Shown here piece by piece: positions 49,794-59,000 of a DNA stretch of 64,000 nucleotides. A model generated the notes under the pieces. That model made no database searches and was not told where the DNA came from. It saw only the letters and a list, made by a program, of their open reading frames with translations. The position numbers and the translations under genes were made by a program. How positions within the stretch are numbered: position 1 is the first letter of the stretch; each line of letters begins with the position of its first letter. The stretch lies in the NCBI RefSeq assembly GCF_036345155.1, contig NZ_CP107772.1, forward strand, positions 4,588,001 through 4,652,000, written 5' to 3'. Source of the stretch: Streptomyces sp. NBC_00582. GTDB taxonomy: Bacteria > Actinomycetota > Actinomycetes > Streptomycetales > Streptomycetaceae.

Positions 49794-50888
49794 CTACTTC
49801 AGCTCGGCGGCGGTGTAGAAGCCGCCCGCGACCAGGACGTACTCGTAGTTGGACTTGTCCACGCTCGTGGGCTGGAGCAGATAGGCGGGCACGGGCTTCA
49901 CGCCGTTGTTGTAGTCCCTTCTGTTGTTCAGTCTCGGCGTCCTGCCGCTGAGGATCGCGTCGACCATGTCCGACGCGACCTCGCCGAGCTGGCGCACGTC
50001 CTTGTAGACCGTCTGCGACTGCTCGCCCTTGATGATCGACTTCACCGAGGCAAGTTCGGCGTCCTGCCCGGTGACGATCGGATAGGGCTTGCTGCCGGTG
50101 CCGTAGCCGTACGACTTCAGCGCGGCCAGCACGCCGATGGAGATCCCGTCGTACGGCGACAGAACCGCGTCGAGACGCTCGCCGACGTAGGACTGGGAGA
50201 GGATGCCGCTCATCCGCTTCTGCGCGGTGGGTCCGTCCCAGCGCAGGGTGGTGACCTTCGCCAGCGTGGTCTGGCCGGAGCGGACGACCAGCTTCTTGCT
50301 GTCCAGGTACGGCTGGAGCAGCGCCATCGCGCCCTCGAAGAAGTACTTGGTGTTGTTGTCGTCGGGGGATCCGGCGAACAGTTCGATGGTGAACGGGCCC
50401 TTGCCGTCCTCCAGGCCGAGCTTCTCGATGATGTAGCGGGCCTCGAGCCGGCCGACCTGCTCGTTGTCGAAGGAGACGTAGTAGTCCACGTTCTCGGTAC
50501 CGAGGATGAGCCGGTCGTACGAGATCACCGGGATCTTCGCGGCGGCGGCCTGCTTGAGCACGCCGTTCAGCGACTTGTTGTCGATCGCCGCGATGATCAG
50601 CGCGTCGACGCCCTGCTTGACCAGGTTCGCGATCTGCGCCACCTGGGTGTCCGGGTCGTCGTCACCGTAGACGAGCTGGGTCTGGTAGCCCTGGTGCTTG
50701 AGGTCCTTGACCATGCTCTTGCCCTCGGTGAGCCAGCGCTCCGAGGTCCGGGTCGGCATGGCGATGCCGATGGTGCCGCCCTTCGAGCCGTTCCCGGAGC
50801 TGCCCCCGCTCAACTGTCCACAGGCGGACAGAGTTAAGGCGGAGGCCGCTCCGGCGAGGGCGGCCAGAGCGGATCGTCGGTTGCGCAT
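49794..50888 (-). CDS. Sugar ABC transporter substrate-binding lipoprotein (ChvE/XylF-like), orphan
   Basis: A 364-aa lipoprotein: signal peptide with lipobox LSAC (Cys 23), Gly/Ser linker, and a type-1 periplasmic-binding fold (IGIAMPTRTSERWLTEGKSM, YGDDDPDTQVAQIANLVKQGVDALIIAAID, ISYDRLILGTENVDYYVSFDNEQVG). The pattern is that of ChvE, which binds galactose/glucose/arabinose-type sugars. No permease or ATPase lies next to it, so it must use a transporter encoded elsewhere or act as a sensor. ATG 50888. Confidence 0.9.
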   Translation of the reverse strand: MRNRRSALAALAGAASALTLSACGQLSGGSSGNGSKGGTIGIAMPTRTSERWLTEGKSMVKDLKHQGYQTQLVYGDDDPDTQVAQIANLVKQGVDALIIAAIDNKSLNGVLKQAAAAKIPVISYDRLILGTENVDYYVSFDNEQVGRLEARYIIEKLGLEDGKGPFTIELFAGSPDDNNTKYFFEGAMALLQPYLDSKKLVVRSGQTTLAKVTTLRWDGPTAQKRMSGILSQSYVGERLDAVLSPYDGISIGVLAALKSYGYGTGSKPYPIVTGQDAELASVKSIIKGEQSQTVYKDVRQLGEVASDMVDAILSGRTPRLNNRRDYNNGVKPVPAYLLQPTSVDKSNYEYVLVAGGFYTAAELK

Positions 50889-51101
50889 GCTGATCGTTCC
50901 TTGTTCTTCTCGTCGTTGAGAGATGACGGCACATCAGATGCAGGCGAGGCAGCGGCGGGGACACTCACCTTTCACGTGTTCGAAATACCGTCACCTGATC
51001 GAAAAAATGTTGGCGTGACCCTAGGAGCGGGTGGGGAGGGTGTCAACGGGGTGAACTCGAACGGTTACAGAAAGGCGCGACAGGGGGAACGGCCGTAAAC
51101 G

Positions 51102-51146
51102 GCTGCGGCGGGCGGGTCCCGGTGTCGGGAGTCCGCCCGCCGCAGC
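51102..51146. terminator. Strong 14-bp hairpin terminator
   Basis: GCTGCGGCGGGCGG (51102-51115) pairs perfectly with CCGCCCGCCGCAGC (51133-51146). It lies 69 bp downstream of the cyclophilin stop on the minus strand and insulates it from the sugar-binding-protein promoter. Confidence 0.85.
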
Positions 51147-51214
51147 TCACAGCAGGTGTCTCAGAAGTCCCAGAGGCCTCATGAGCCTCAGGCGTCTCAG
51201 ATGTGGCGCTCGTC

Positions 51215-51706
<492 letters not shown>

Positions 51707-51734
51707 GGGGCCCATAATTCCTCGCTTCCCCCGC

Positions 51735-52304
51735 CTATTGGTAATCGGCGGGCCCCAGTACGGCCCGGCAGTCCTCCCGGGCGGCCGGGCCCAGCAGGGT
51801 GCCGAACCGCTCGAACAGGGCGAGCAGCTCCCCGCCCCACCGCTCCCGGAAGGCCCGGTCCTGGGCGGCGAGGTCCAGCTCGTTGGCGACGGTGACCTCG
51901 GCGAACCCGGCGAGCGAGGCCGTGGCGGGGGTGTGGGTGACTCCGGTGAAGCGATCACGGAACGGGGCGCCCGGACCGCTCAGGGTGGGATAGGTGGCTT
52001 CGCGGTCGCAGGAGGCGTACAGATACACGTCGGCCTCGGCCTCGGACCCGATCGCCTCGACGAGCTCGCCTCGGCGCTCCAGCGGCAGCAGGGGGTGCGG
52101 GAAGCCGTCTGTGCCGTAGGCGGCGTGACACAGGCCCGTCAGCTGGAGGCCGGCCGGGGCACCCCAGCCGGCGAGCCTGTCCCGCACCCGCCGCAGATGG
52201 GCGAGGAGGGTGCCGCCGGGGTGCGCCATGCCTTCGGCACCGAGGCCGACGAGGAAGGCCTCGGCGCGTTCGGTGCGCACGGCTGCGGCTGCGTCGTCCG
52301 TCAT
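51735..52304 (-). CDS. DUF6817-type (HD-like) protein of unknown function
   Basis: A 189-aa protein. Histidine and aspartate positions ([36 protein letters not shown]) resemble degenerate HD-domain proteins often annotated as DUF6817. No catalytic function is known. ATG 52304 follows GGGAGGGACGAC and overlaps the stop of the upstream HATPase gene (ATGA), so the two are translationally coupled. Confidence 0.7.
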   Translation of the reverse strand: MTDDAAAAVRTERAEAFLVGLGAEGMAHPGGTLLAHLRRVRDRLAGWGAPAGLQLTGLCHAAYGTDGFPHPLLPLERRGELVEAIGSEAEADVYLYASCDREATYPTLSGPGAPFRDRFTGVTHTPATASLAGFAEVTVANELDLAAQDRAFRERWGGELLALFERFGTLLGPAAREDCRAVLGPADYQ

Positions 52305-52750
52305 GTCGTCCCTCCCGGCAGGGTCAGTTCCGCCCACACGGTCTTCCCCACGTCGCGCGCGGTGACGCCCCAGGCGGTGGCCAGGACGGTGACGACGATC
52401 AGGCCGCGGCCCCCCTCTGCGTCCGGCTCCCGCACGATCCGCAGCCCGCGGTCACCCCGTGCGTCGCTCACCTCGATCCGCAGGGCGTCCTCGGCGGCGA
52501 GCAGCAGCCGCAGCTCGAAGTCCCGGCCGGGGACGCGGCCGTGGGTGACGGCGTTGGCGGCGAGTTCGGCGACGATCTGCTGAGCCCTGCGGTTGGCCTC
52601 ACCGTCGTACGGGTGGCCCCACTCCACGAGCTGCCGCTGCGTGAGCCGCCTCGCGAGTCGGGCCCCGCGCGGGGTGGAGCTGAGCCGCAGGGTCATCTCC
52701 CCCAGGGGAGAGATCGGGGTGGGGATCCGGGTGGAGATTTCCGAGTTCAC
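52301..52750 (-). CDS. HATPase_c anti-sigma-factor-like ATP-binding protein (RsbW/SpoIIAB type)
   Basis: A 149-aa single GHKL ATPase domain. The N-box is IVAELAANAVTHGR (about 61-74), the G1-like box is EVSDARGDRGLRIV, and G2-like is EGGRGLIVVTVLAT. Streptomyces encode many such proteins next to XRE/DUF397 pairs, and some act as anti-sigma factors or development regulators. It is divergent from the XRE gene with only about 130 bp between. GTG 52750. Confidence 0.85.
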   Translation of the reverse strand: MNSEISTRIPTPISPLGEMTLRLSSTPRGARLARRLTQRQLVEWGHPYDGEANRRAQQIVAELAANAVTHGRVPGRDFELRLLLAAEDALRIEVSDARGDRGLRIVREPDAEGGRGLIVVTVLATAWGVTARDVGKTVWAELTLPGGTT

Positions 52751-52883
52751 CCGACTGAGCCTGGCGCCTTGTCCTTACCCTGGCCAGGGGCGACCTGGCG
52801 ACTCTGTGTAGTCGTACGGCTGCGGCGGGCTTCGCGTACGGGGCGTCGTCCCTCCCTGCGAGCGAGTGAAGGCGGTGCGGCAG

Positions 52884-53741
52884 GTGACCGAGGAGCGCAG
52901 GCCGGAGACCCCGGCCGAGGCCGACGGCACGACAGGGCTGCTGACGGCGCTGGGCAAGATGCTGAAGCTGTTGCGGGAGCGGAAGGGGTTCACGCAGAAG
53001 GACTTCGGCGAGATGGTCGGATACGGGCCGGACGCCATCTCGGCGATGGAACGGGGCGTACGGACCATCCGACCGGAAGTGCTGGAGAAGGCGGACGAGT
53101 TGCTGGAGGCCGGGGGTCTGCTGCTCCAGGCCGTCCCTGAACTGAGGGAGGCGATGGCGAAGGTTCGGACTCGGCATCCGGAGTGGTATCGGAGTTACGC
53201 GGCGTTGGAGGCGGACGCAGCTGAGCTGCACTTCTACGCCAACCAAGGCGTGCCGGGGCTATTGCAGACTCGGGAGTACGCGCTGGCGGTGTTCTCCCAT
53301 CGGCGGCCGCTGATGGATGAGGAGACCGTCGAGAAACGCGTCGCCGACCGGTTGGACCGTCAACAGATCTTGGACCGTCGGCCCGCGCCAGTCGTCAGCT
53401 ACGTACTCGAAGAGGCTGTGCTGGACCGTCGCATCGGAGGCCGACAGGTCCAGGCAGCACAGTTGGAGCAGTTGCTGCACATTGGCCGTATGCGCAACGT
53501 GGTGATTCAGGTGATGCCGAGCACCGCCTTCGGCCATCCCAACATGGACGGTGCGTTCAACTTGCTGACGCCGATGAAGCATCCGCAGGTGGCATACGTA
53601 GAGGTCCAGGGCTACCCCCGTTTGATCACTGACCTCTTGGAAGTCCGGAGGATCGCCGAACGCTATGGGATCATGCGGGCAATGGCGCACCCGCCCGGTG
53701 AGTCACGGGAGTTGATCGAGAAGAAGCTGGAGGAGCTATGA
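52884..53741 (+). CDS. XRE-family regulator with DUF5753 (WhiJ/AbaA-like)
   Basis: A 285-aa DNA-binding protein. The N-terminal helix-turn-helix (LGKMLKLLRERKGFTQKDFGEMVGYGPDAISAMERGVRTI, read in two parts) is followed by a DUF5753 domain (FYANQGVPGLLQTREYALAVF, RQQILDRRPAP in part, VVIQVMPSTAFGHPNMDGAFNLL, VAYVEVQG). Proteins of this type, such as WhiJ of S. coelicolor, pair with small DUF397 proteins and affect development and antibiotic production. The next gene is such a DUF397 partner, overlapping by 4 bp. GTG 52884 is chosen; GTG 52866 is also possible. Third-codon GC falls in the second half. Confidence 0.9.
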   Translation: MTEERRPETPAEADGTTGLLTALGKMLKLLRERKGFTQKDFGEMVGYGPDAISAMERGVRTIRPEVLEKADELLEAGGLLLQAVPELREAMAKVRTRHPEWYRSYAALEADAAELHFYANQGVPGLLQTREYALAVFSHRRPLMDEETVEKRVADRLDRQQILDRRPAPVVSYVLEEAVLDRRIGGRQVQAAQLEQLLHIGRMRNVVIQVMPSTAFGHPNMDGAFNLLTPMKHPQVAYVEVQGYPRLITDLLEVRRIAERYGIMRAMAHPPGESRELIEKKLEEL

Positions 53742-53920
53742 ACAGCGAGAACCTGGCCTGGTTCAAGTCCAGCTACAGCGGTGGCGAGGGCGGCGAATGC
53801 CTCGAAGTCGCCCCCTCCCCCCACACCATCCGCATCCGCGACTCCAAGAACCTCGACGGGCCGGTCCTCTCCCTCTCCCCCACCGCCTGGACCGAGTTCC
53901 TCCCGCACGTGAGGAAGTAG
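53738..53920 (+). CDS. DUF397 small protein (BldB-like family partner of the XRE regulator)
   Basis: A 60-aa protein with the DUF397 pattern: WFKSSYSGGEGGECLEVA, then IRIRDSKN and a closing WTEFL. Members are thought to antagonise or co-act with the cognate XRE/DUF5753 protein. ATG 53738 overlaps the XRE stop, and the stop TAG is directly followed by the GNAT start. Confidence 0.92.
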   Translation: MNSENLAWFKSSYSGGEGGECLEVAPSPHTIRIRDSKNLDGPVLSLSPTAWTEFLPHVRK

Positions 53921-54445
53921 ATGCCGCCCAAGGTCGTGCGACTGTGTCCCGTGGGTGAGGGCGATCTGCCGGTGCTGGAGCGGTTCCTGACCGATCCCGA
54001 GGCCGCAGGGCCGTTCTCGTGGTTCGGCTGGGCCGATCCGGGGCGCTTCCGACGGGGCTGGGCGGAGAACGGGCTGCTCTCTCCCGACGGCGGGCAGCTG
54101 ATGGTGGCCGCGGGCGACGACCGGCTCGGTTTCGTCGCCTGGCGCAAGGTGGTCACCGGGCCCGCCTCCTCCTGCTGGAGCATAGGCGCCCAGCTGCTGC
54201 CGGAGGCCCAGGGCCGCGGGATCGGCACCGAGGCCCAGCGCCTGCTGATCCACTACCTCTTCGCCCACACCCCCGTGGTGCGGATCGAGGCCGACACCGA
54301 GTCGGAGAACCTCGCCGAGCAACGCGCCCTGGAGAAGGCCGGCTTCATCCGCGAAGGTCTGGCCCGCAGCGCGGTCTTCCGGGACGGCCGATGGCGTGAC
54401 GTGGTGTCGTACGCCGTGCTGCGCGACGACGTGCCGCGGTTCTGA
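53921..54445 (+). CDS. GNAT-family N-acetyltransferase
   Basis: A 174-aa acetyltransferase of the RimJ/L type: acetyl-CoA loop LLPEAQGRGIGTEAQRLLIHYLF (about 88-110), then IEADTESENLAEQRALEKAGFIREG (about 124-148). It starts immediately after the DUF397 stop (no gap), so it belongs to the same transcript. A link between its activity and the XRE/DUF397 pair is not established. Confidence 0.87.
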   Translation: MPPKVVRLCPVGEGDLPVLERFLTDPEAAGPFSWFGWADPGRFRRGWAENGLLSPDGGQLMVAAGDDRLGFVAWRKVVTGPASSCWSIGAQLLPEAQGRGIGTEAQRLLIHYLFAHTPVVRIEADTESENLAEQRALEKAGFIREGLARSAVFRDGRWRDVVSYAVLRDDVPRF

Positions 54446-54460
54446 CCACGAGACCTCCGG

Positions 54461-55051
54461 CTACACCGGCTTGCCCGGAGTGCCGTGCTGCGGCCAGTAC
54501 GCGAAGCCGTTGCCGTCGTACCAGCCGAGGCGGGTCGCGCCGCAGCCCGTGCTGTGGAAATCGAGGAAGTCGTAGTTGACCGCCTTGATGGACTTCTTGG
54601 GGAAGGTGACGGAGAACTCGGTGGTGACGGTGCCCTTCGCGGGGATCGTGCCGAGGGGCAGGGCGGAGGAGTTCCACAGCGGCAGCGAGCCGTTGGTCTT
54701 CGGGTTCCAGTGCAGCCCGGCCTTGTGCCAGTGACCGGTGCCGACGCGCCACTGGACGAGGGGCGCCGGGCCCCGGTTCTTCATGAGGTTGCCGAGGGCG
54801 AAGACGACGGTGGCCTTGGTCAGCTTCACCTTCTCGGTGTTGTGCACCCGGATGCGGGCGTGCAGGGCCACCCCGGCCCGCTGTGCGGTGGGTACCGCGG
54901 ATCCGGCCGCGTCGGAGGCCGTCACGGCGCCGTACCGGCAGGTGTACGCGGCGGTGGTCGACGCGGAGGCCGCGGCAGGGTGGGAGCCCACGCCCAGGAT
55001 GCCGACGGCGGCGACGAGCGCCGCTCTGCAGGAAACGGTGGTTTTCAACAT
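54461..55051 (-). CDS. Secreted protein of unknown function
   Basis: A 196-aa exported protein: Sec signal (about 1-30, LVAAVGILGVGSHPAAASAS), then a beta-rich domain with CRYGAVTASDAAG, VQWRVGTGHWHKAGLHWNP, FSVTFPKKSIKAVNYDFLDF and CGATRLGWYDGNGFAYW. Two cysteines could form a disulfide. No family is recognised with confidence. ATG 55051 has GAGGAGGAC directly before it. The very long upstream frame is antisense to real genes and was rejected. Confidence 0.75.
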   Translation of the reverse strand: MLKTTVSCRAALVAAVGILGVGSHPAAASASTTAAYTCRYGAVTASDAAGSAVPTAQRAGVALHARIRVHNTEKVKLTKATVVFALGNLMKNRGPAPLVQWRVGTGHWHKAGLHWNPKTNGSLPLWNSSALPLGTIPAKGTVTTEFSVTFPKKSIKAVNYDFLDFHSTGCGATRLGWYDGNGFAYWPQHGTPGKPV

Positions 55052-55353
55052 GTCCTCCTCAAAAGGCCGATCCCACCGCGCCTCCGGACGACGGTCAACG
55101 ATCTTTCCTGAATCATGGGCCTTTCCTGAACCGCTTCCGAAGGAGTTCGTCCGGCAGACCCGTCGAGCGGGAAGGGGAGGCCGGGGTCCGACCCCGGTGC
55201 TCTGCGCGAGGCCGCCCACCGGGTCCTGGACGTCTTCTCCGAGGCCGCCGGGCTGGACCGGGAGCGGGTCGGGCGCCGGGCGCACTTTGGCCGCACCGGG
55301 TGCCCCTGAACCCGGTCCGCGTCGGTGCGAGCGCCCCTGGGGCCGCGAGCGTC
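55052..55353. other. Intergenic region with a gene-fragment-like remnant
   Basis: This 302-bp gap lies between two minus-strand genes. It contains the promoter of the secreted-protein gene next to 55060-55130, and a plus-strand stretch that reads like the tail of a lost gene (listed separately). Confidence 0.5.
55190..55309 (+). pseudogene. C-terminal fragment of a lost gene
   Basis: A 39-codon plus-strand segment reads DPGALREAAHRVLDVFSEAA then GLDRERVGRRAHFGRTGCP and a stop at 55309. It has helical amphipathic character and strong third-position GC bias, but no start. The pattern (AAGLDRERV) resembles the tails of aminoglycoside-phosphotransferase-like proteins, but the match is too short to be sure. 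Confidence 0.35.
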
Positions 55354-57279
55354 CTACTGCGCGTACAACCCCTCCACCTGTTCCGAGAAGTCCCGCAGGA
55401 TCGTCTCGCGGCGGAGTTTCATCGAGGGGGTGAGGTGGCCGGCCGTCTCGGTGAAGTCCACCGGGAGGACGGTGAAGCGGCGGATCGACTCCGGGCGGGA
55501 GACGAGTTTGTTGGCCTCGTCGATCGCGCGCTGGAGTACGGCGTTGAGTTCCTCGTCGCCGATCAACAGCTCCGCCGGCACGGGGTGTTTGCCGTTCATG
55601 GTGCGCCAGTGGGTGAGGCCGTCGGGGTCGAGGGTGAGGAGCGCGGAGACATAGGGCCGGTCGTCGCCGAGGACCAGGGCCTGGGAGATCAGGGGGTGGG
55701 AGCGCAGCCAGTTCTCCAGGGGGGCCGGGGCCACGCTCTTGCCGCCCGCCGTGATGATCATTTCCTTTTTGCGGCCGGTGATGGTCAGGTAGCCCTCGTC
55801 GTCGAGTTCGCCTATGTCGCCGGTCGGCAGCCAGCCGTCGGGGGCGGCGGGGACGACTCCGCCCGCCGCCGGGTCCCAGTAGCCGCGCAGGACGTGGTCG
55901 CCGGCGATGAGGATCTCGCCGTCGGCGGCTATGCGGATCTTCGTGCCGGGGAGCGGCCAGCCGACCGTGCCGAGGCGGGGTTTGAGGGGTGGGGTCACCG
56001 TGGAGGCGCCCGTCGTCTCCGTGAGGCCGTAGCCCTCGTAGATCTCGATGCCCGCGCCGAGGTAGAAGGAGGACAGCCGGCGGCCCAGCGGGGAGCCGCC
56101 GCAGATGGCGTGGCGGACCCGGCCGCCCATCGCGGCGCGGATCCGGCGGTAGACGAGCGGGTCGTAGAAGGTGCGGGCGGCGCGCAGGGCGGCGCCGGGG
56201 CCGGAGCCGGTGCCGGTCTTCTGGGCCTCGACGGCCTCGCCGTAGCGGCGGGCGACGGAGACGGCCCGGTCGAAGGTGGTGAGGCGGCCGCCCGCCTCGG
56301 CCTTCGCCCGGGCCGTGTTGAAGACCTTCTCCAGCATGTAGGGGATGGAGAGGAGACAGGTGGGTCTGAAGGCGGCGAGGTCCGGGAGGAGTTCGTCGGC
56401 CTTCAGGCTCGGGGCGTGGCCGAGGCGGACCCGGGCGCGGATGCAGGCGATCGCCACCATCCGGCCGAAGACATGGGACATGGGGAGGAAGAGCAGGACG
56501 GAGAGTTCGTCGGCTTTTGAGCCGTCCTGCGCCTTGAAGACGGGGTAGAGGAGTTCGATCGCGTTGTCGACCTCGGCGAAGAAGTTGCCGTGGGTGAGCG
56601 CGCAGCCCTTGGGGCGGCCGGTGGTGCCGGAGGTGTAGATGAGGGTGGCGAGGGTGTCGGGTCCCAGCACCCCGCGCCGGACGGCGACTTCGCCGTCGGG
56701 GACGTGGACGCCGGCCTCGCCCAGCCGGTCGACGTGGCCCTTCTCCATCACCCACATGTGCTGGAGGTCGGGCAGCCGGTCGCGCTCGGGTCCGAGGGCT
56801 GCGGCCTGGCCGAGGGTCTCGGTGACGAGGGCGACCGCGCCGGAGTCCTGGAGGATCCAGCGGGTCTGGAAGACGGAGGAGGTCGGGTAGATGGGGACGG
56901 TGACCAGGCCGGCCGCCCAGGCGGCGAAGTCGAGCAGCGTCCACTCGTACGTCGTACGGGCCATGATGGCGATCCGGTCGCCCGGCATCAGCCCTTCCGC
57001 GATCAGTCCCTTGGCCACCGCGTGCACCTGGGCGGCGAAGCGTTCCGCCGTGATGTCGGTCCAGGTGCCGTCCTGCTCCTTGCGGCTGAGGACCACGGCC
57101 TGCGGGGCGGCGGAGGCGTTGTCGTAGGGCAGCTCGGCGAGCGAGCCGTGGGTGACCGGCTGGGCGAACGCCGGTACGGCGGCTTCCCGTACGACACCGT
57201 CCAGCCGGCGCGTCTCCGGTTCCACGAGGGCGGGGGGAGCGTCGGCGAAGTCGGTCGAGGTGGCGTAGGGCGTGGACAC
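55354..57279 (-). CDS. fadD: Long-chain fatty-acid--CoA ligase (AMP-binding, FadD15-like)
   Basis: A 641-aa adenylate-forming enzyme (EC 6.2.1.3) activating long-chain fatty acids. The P-loop is LATLIYTSGTTGRPKGCALTH (about 194-214), followed by MSHVFGRMV, YEGYGLTETTGAS, WLPTGDIGELDDEGYLTITGRKKEMIITAGGKS and the C-terminal Lys in MKLRRETIL. It is the long membrane-associated type found in actinobacteria. GTG 57279 follows GGGAG. It lies next to a thiolase/FabG/MaoC set, which fits fatty-acid breakdown. Confidence 0.94.
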   Translation of the reverse strand: MSTPYATSTDFADAPPALVEPETRRLDGVVREAAVPAFAQPVTHGSLAELPYDNASAAPQAVVLSRKEQDGTWTDITAERFAAQVHAVAKGLIAEGLMPGDRIAIMARTTYEWTLLDFAAWAAGLVTVPIYPTSSVFQTRWILQDSGAVALVTETLGQAAALGPERDRLPDLQHMWVMEKGHVDRLGEAGVHVPDGEVAVRRGVLGPDTLATLIYTSGTTGRPKGCALTHGNFFAEVDNAIELLYPVFKAQDGSKADELSVLLFLPMSHVFGRMVAIACIRARVRLGHAPSLKADELLPDLAAFRPTCLLSIPYMLEKVFNTARAKAEAGGRLTTFDRAVSVARRYGEAVEAQKTGTGSGPGAALRAARTFYDPLVYRRIRAAMGGRVRHAICGGSPLGRRLSSFYLGAGIEIYEGYGLTETTGASTVTPPLKPRLGTVGWPLPGTKIRIAADGEILIAGDHVLRGYWDPAAGGVVPAAPDGWLPTGDIGELDDEGYLTITGRKKEMIITAGGKSVAPAPLENWLRSHPLISQALVLGDDRPYVSALLTLDPDGLTHWRTMNGKHPVPAELLIGDEELNAVLQRAIDEANKLVSRPESIRRFTVLPVDFTETAGHLTPSMKLRRETILRDFSEQVEGLYAQ

Positions 57280-57357
57280 GGGCGGCTCCCTTGGCGTGCA
57301 GCGCGAAAGAACTGCTTGCTGCAAAGACGTACGTGCCTCGGGTATGGAGGCGTTCAC

Positions 57358-57386
57358 CGGTAAGGCCCCGAAGAAAGGGGTTACCG
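57358..57386. terminator. Hairpin between thiolase and fadD
   Basis: CGGTAA (57358-57363) pairs with TTACCG (57381-57386) and CCCC (57366-57369) with GGGG (57377-57380) around a 7-nt loop, with a two-base bulge. It is about 150 bp past the thiolase stop and 80 bp before fadD, so it may end thiolase transcription or attenuate read-through. Confidence 0.5.
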
Positions 57387-57539
57387 ACGGTTAGGTAGGG
57401 GATCGTACGGCGTTGGCGTGGGGGGCTTGTGCGGGTTCGGGGATGATCCGGGGTCAGGGCTGTGCAATCTCGGGGGTTGTGTGACAGGGGTTCAGGTTCC
57501 CGCCCCGACCGCCGGTTCGGCCCGGTTTCCGGCCTCTGA

Positions 57540-58898
57540 TCAGGGGCGTTCGAGCACGGCCGTGACGCCCTGCCCGCCCGCCGCACAGATGGATATCAAC
57601 CCCCGTCCGGGGACGCCCCGTTCGGCGAGCAGCTTCGCCAGGGTCGCCACGATCCGGGCGCCGGTGGCCGCGAAGGGGTGCCCGGTGGCGAGGGAGGAGC
57701 CGGCGACGTTGAGCTTGTCCCGGTCCACCGGGGCCAGTCCCTGCTTCTCCCAGGCGGCGAGCGTGGCCAGCACCTGGGAGGCGAAGGCCTCGTGGACCTC
57801 CACCAGGTCGAAGTCCTCGATCCCGAGGCCGGCCCGCTCCAGCATGCGCGGGACGGCGTGGGCGGGGGCCATCAGCAGGCCGTCCTCGCCCTTCCCGACA
57901 TCGCCGTGGACGAAGTCGACGGCCGCCGTCTCGTACACGGTCAGATAGGCGAGCGGTTCCAGGCCCCGGGTCTCGGCCCACTCCTCGGAGGCGAGCAGCA
58001 CGACCGCCGCGCCGTCGGTGAGCGGCGTCGAATTGCCCGCCGTCATGGTGGGGTTGGGGCCGTCGGTGCCGAACACCGGCTTCAGCGCCGCGAGTTTCTC
58101 CACGGTGGAGTCCGGGCGGAGGTTCTGATCACGGGTCAGGTCGCGGAACGGGACGACCAGATCCCCGAAGAAGCCCCGTTCGTACGCGGCCGCCAGGCGC
58201 TGGTGGCTGGCCGCCGCCAGTTCGTCCTGGGCCTCGCGCTCGATGCCCCAGGCGCGGGCGGTGACCGCCGCGTGCTCGCCCATGGAGAGGCCGGTGCGCG
58301 GCTCGGCGTTGCGCGGGACGTCGGGGACGAGGTGGCCGGGGCGGATCTGCGCGAGCGCCTTGAGGCGGCCGACGGTCGATCGGGCGCGCCGGGCCTGGAG
58401 CAGGATGCGGCGGAGCGAGTCGTTGACGCCGAGAGGGGCGTCGCTGGCGGTGTCGGCGCCGCCGGCGATCGCCGACTCGGTCTGCCCGAGGGCGATCTTG
58501 TTGGCGGCGGCGATGACGGCCTGGAGGCCGGTGCCGCAGGCCTGCTGGATGTCGTAGGCGGGGGTGCGCGGGTCGAGCCTGGAGCCGAGGACGGTCTCGC
58601 GGGTGAGGTTGAAGTCCCGGCTGTGCTTGAGGACGGCGCCGGCCACCACCTCGCCGACGACGCCGGGCACGTCGAGTCCGTAGCGGAGGGCGAGGCCGTT
58701 GACCGCCGCCGTCAGCATCTCCTGGTTGGAGGCGGTGGCGTACGGGCCGTCGGAGCGGGCGAAGGGGGTCCGGCTGCCGCCGAGGACCGCGACGCGGCGG
58801 GCGCGCGGGGGTTCGTGGGCGGGTTTCCGCGCGCCTCTCAGATAGGTCACCTTCGACGGCTCCGACGTACTCGCCTTCGACGGCTCCGGGGTACTCAT
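57540..58898 (-). CDS. Acetyl-CoA C-acyltransferase (thiolase, FadA2/FadI-like)
   Basis: A 452-aa thiolase. Nucleophile Cys 121 (QQACGTGLQAV), His in NVAGSSLATGHPFAATGAR, HEAFASQ and the second catalytic Cys 438 (SICAAGGQG). The length and the N-terminus resemble mycobacterial FadA2. It cleaves 3-ketoacyl-CoA (or condenses acetyl-CoA). The first 16 residues repeat S-T-x-E-P-S-K. ATG 58898; divergent from the large FabG gene. Confidence 0.94.
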   Translation of the reverse strand: MSTPEPSKASTSEPSKVTYLRGARKPAHEPPRARRVAVLGGSRTPFARSDGPYATASNQEMLTAAVNGLALRYGLDVPGVVGEVVAGAVLKHSRDFNLTRETVLGSRLDPRTPAYDIQQACGTGLQAVIAAANKIALGQTESAIAGGADTASDAPLGVNDSLRRILLQARRARSTVGRLKALAQIRPGHLVPDVPRNAEPRTGLSMGEHAAVTARAWGIEREAQDELAAASHQRLAAAYERGFFGDLVVPFRDLTRDQNLRPDSTVEKLAALKPVFGTDGPNPTMTAGNSTPLTDGAAVVLLASEEWAETRGLEPLAYLTVYETAAVDFVHGDVGKGEDGLLMAPAHAVPRMLERAGLGIEDFDLVEVHEAFASQVLATLAAWEKQGLAPVDRDKLNVAGSSLATGHPFAATGARIVATLAKLLAERGVPGRGLISICAAGGQGVTAVLERP

Positions 58899-58927
58899 CT
58901 CGACCTGCTCCTCACCCTTGACCTAGA

Positions 58928-58958
58928 CTTACCCCGGGTAACCTTACTCCGGAGTAAG
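58928..58958. promoter_or_regulatory. Two adjacent palindromes in the thiolase/FabG divergent promoter
   Basis: CTTACTCCGGAGTAAG (58943-58958) is a perfect 16-bp palindrome. Directly beside it CTTACCCCGGGTAA (58928-58941) is a near copy. Position in a 102-bp divergent promoter suggests one dimeric repressor, probably TetR-type, controlling both directions. The regulator is not identified. Confidence 0.6.
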
Positions 58959-59000
58959 CAACTTTTTCAGTCAGCCGAGCCCGTGGGAGACGAGACGAAC

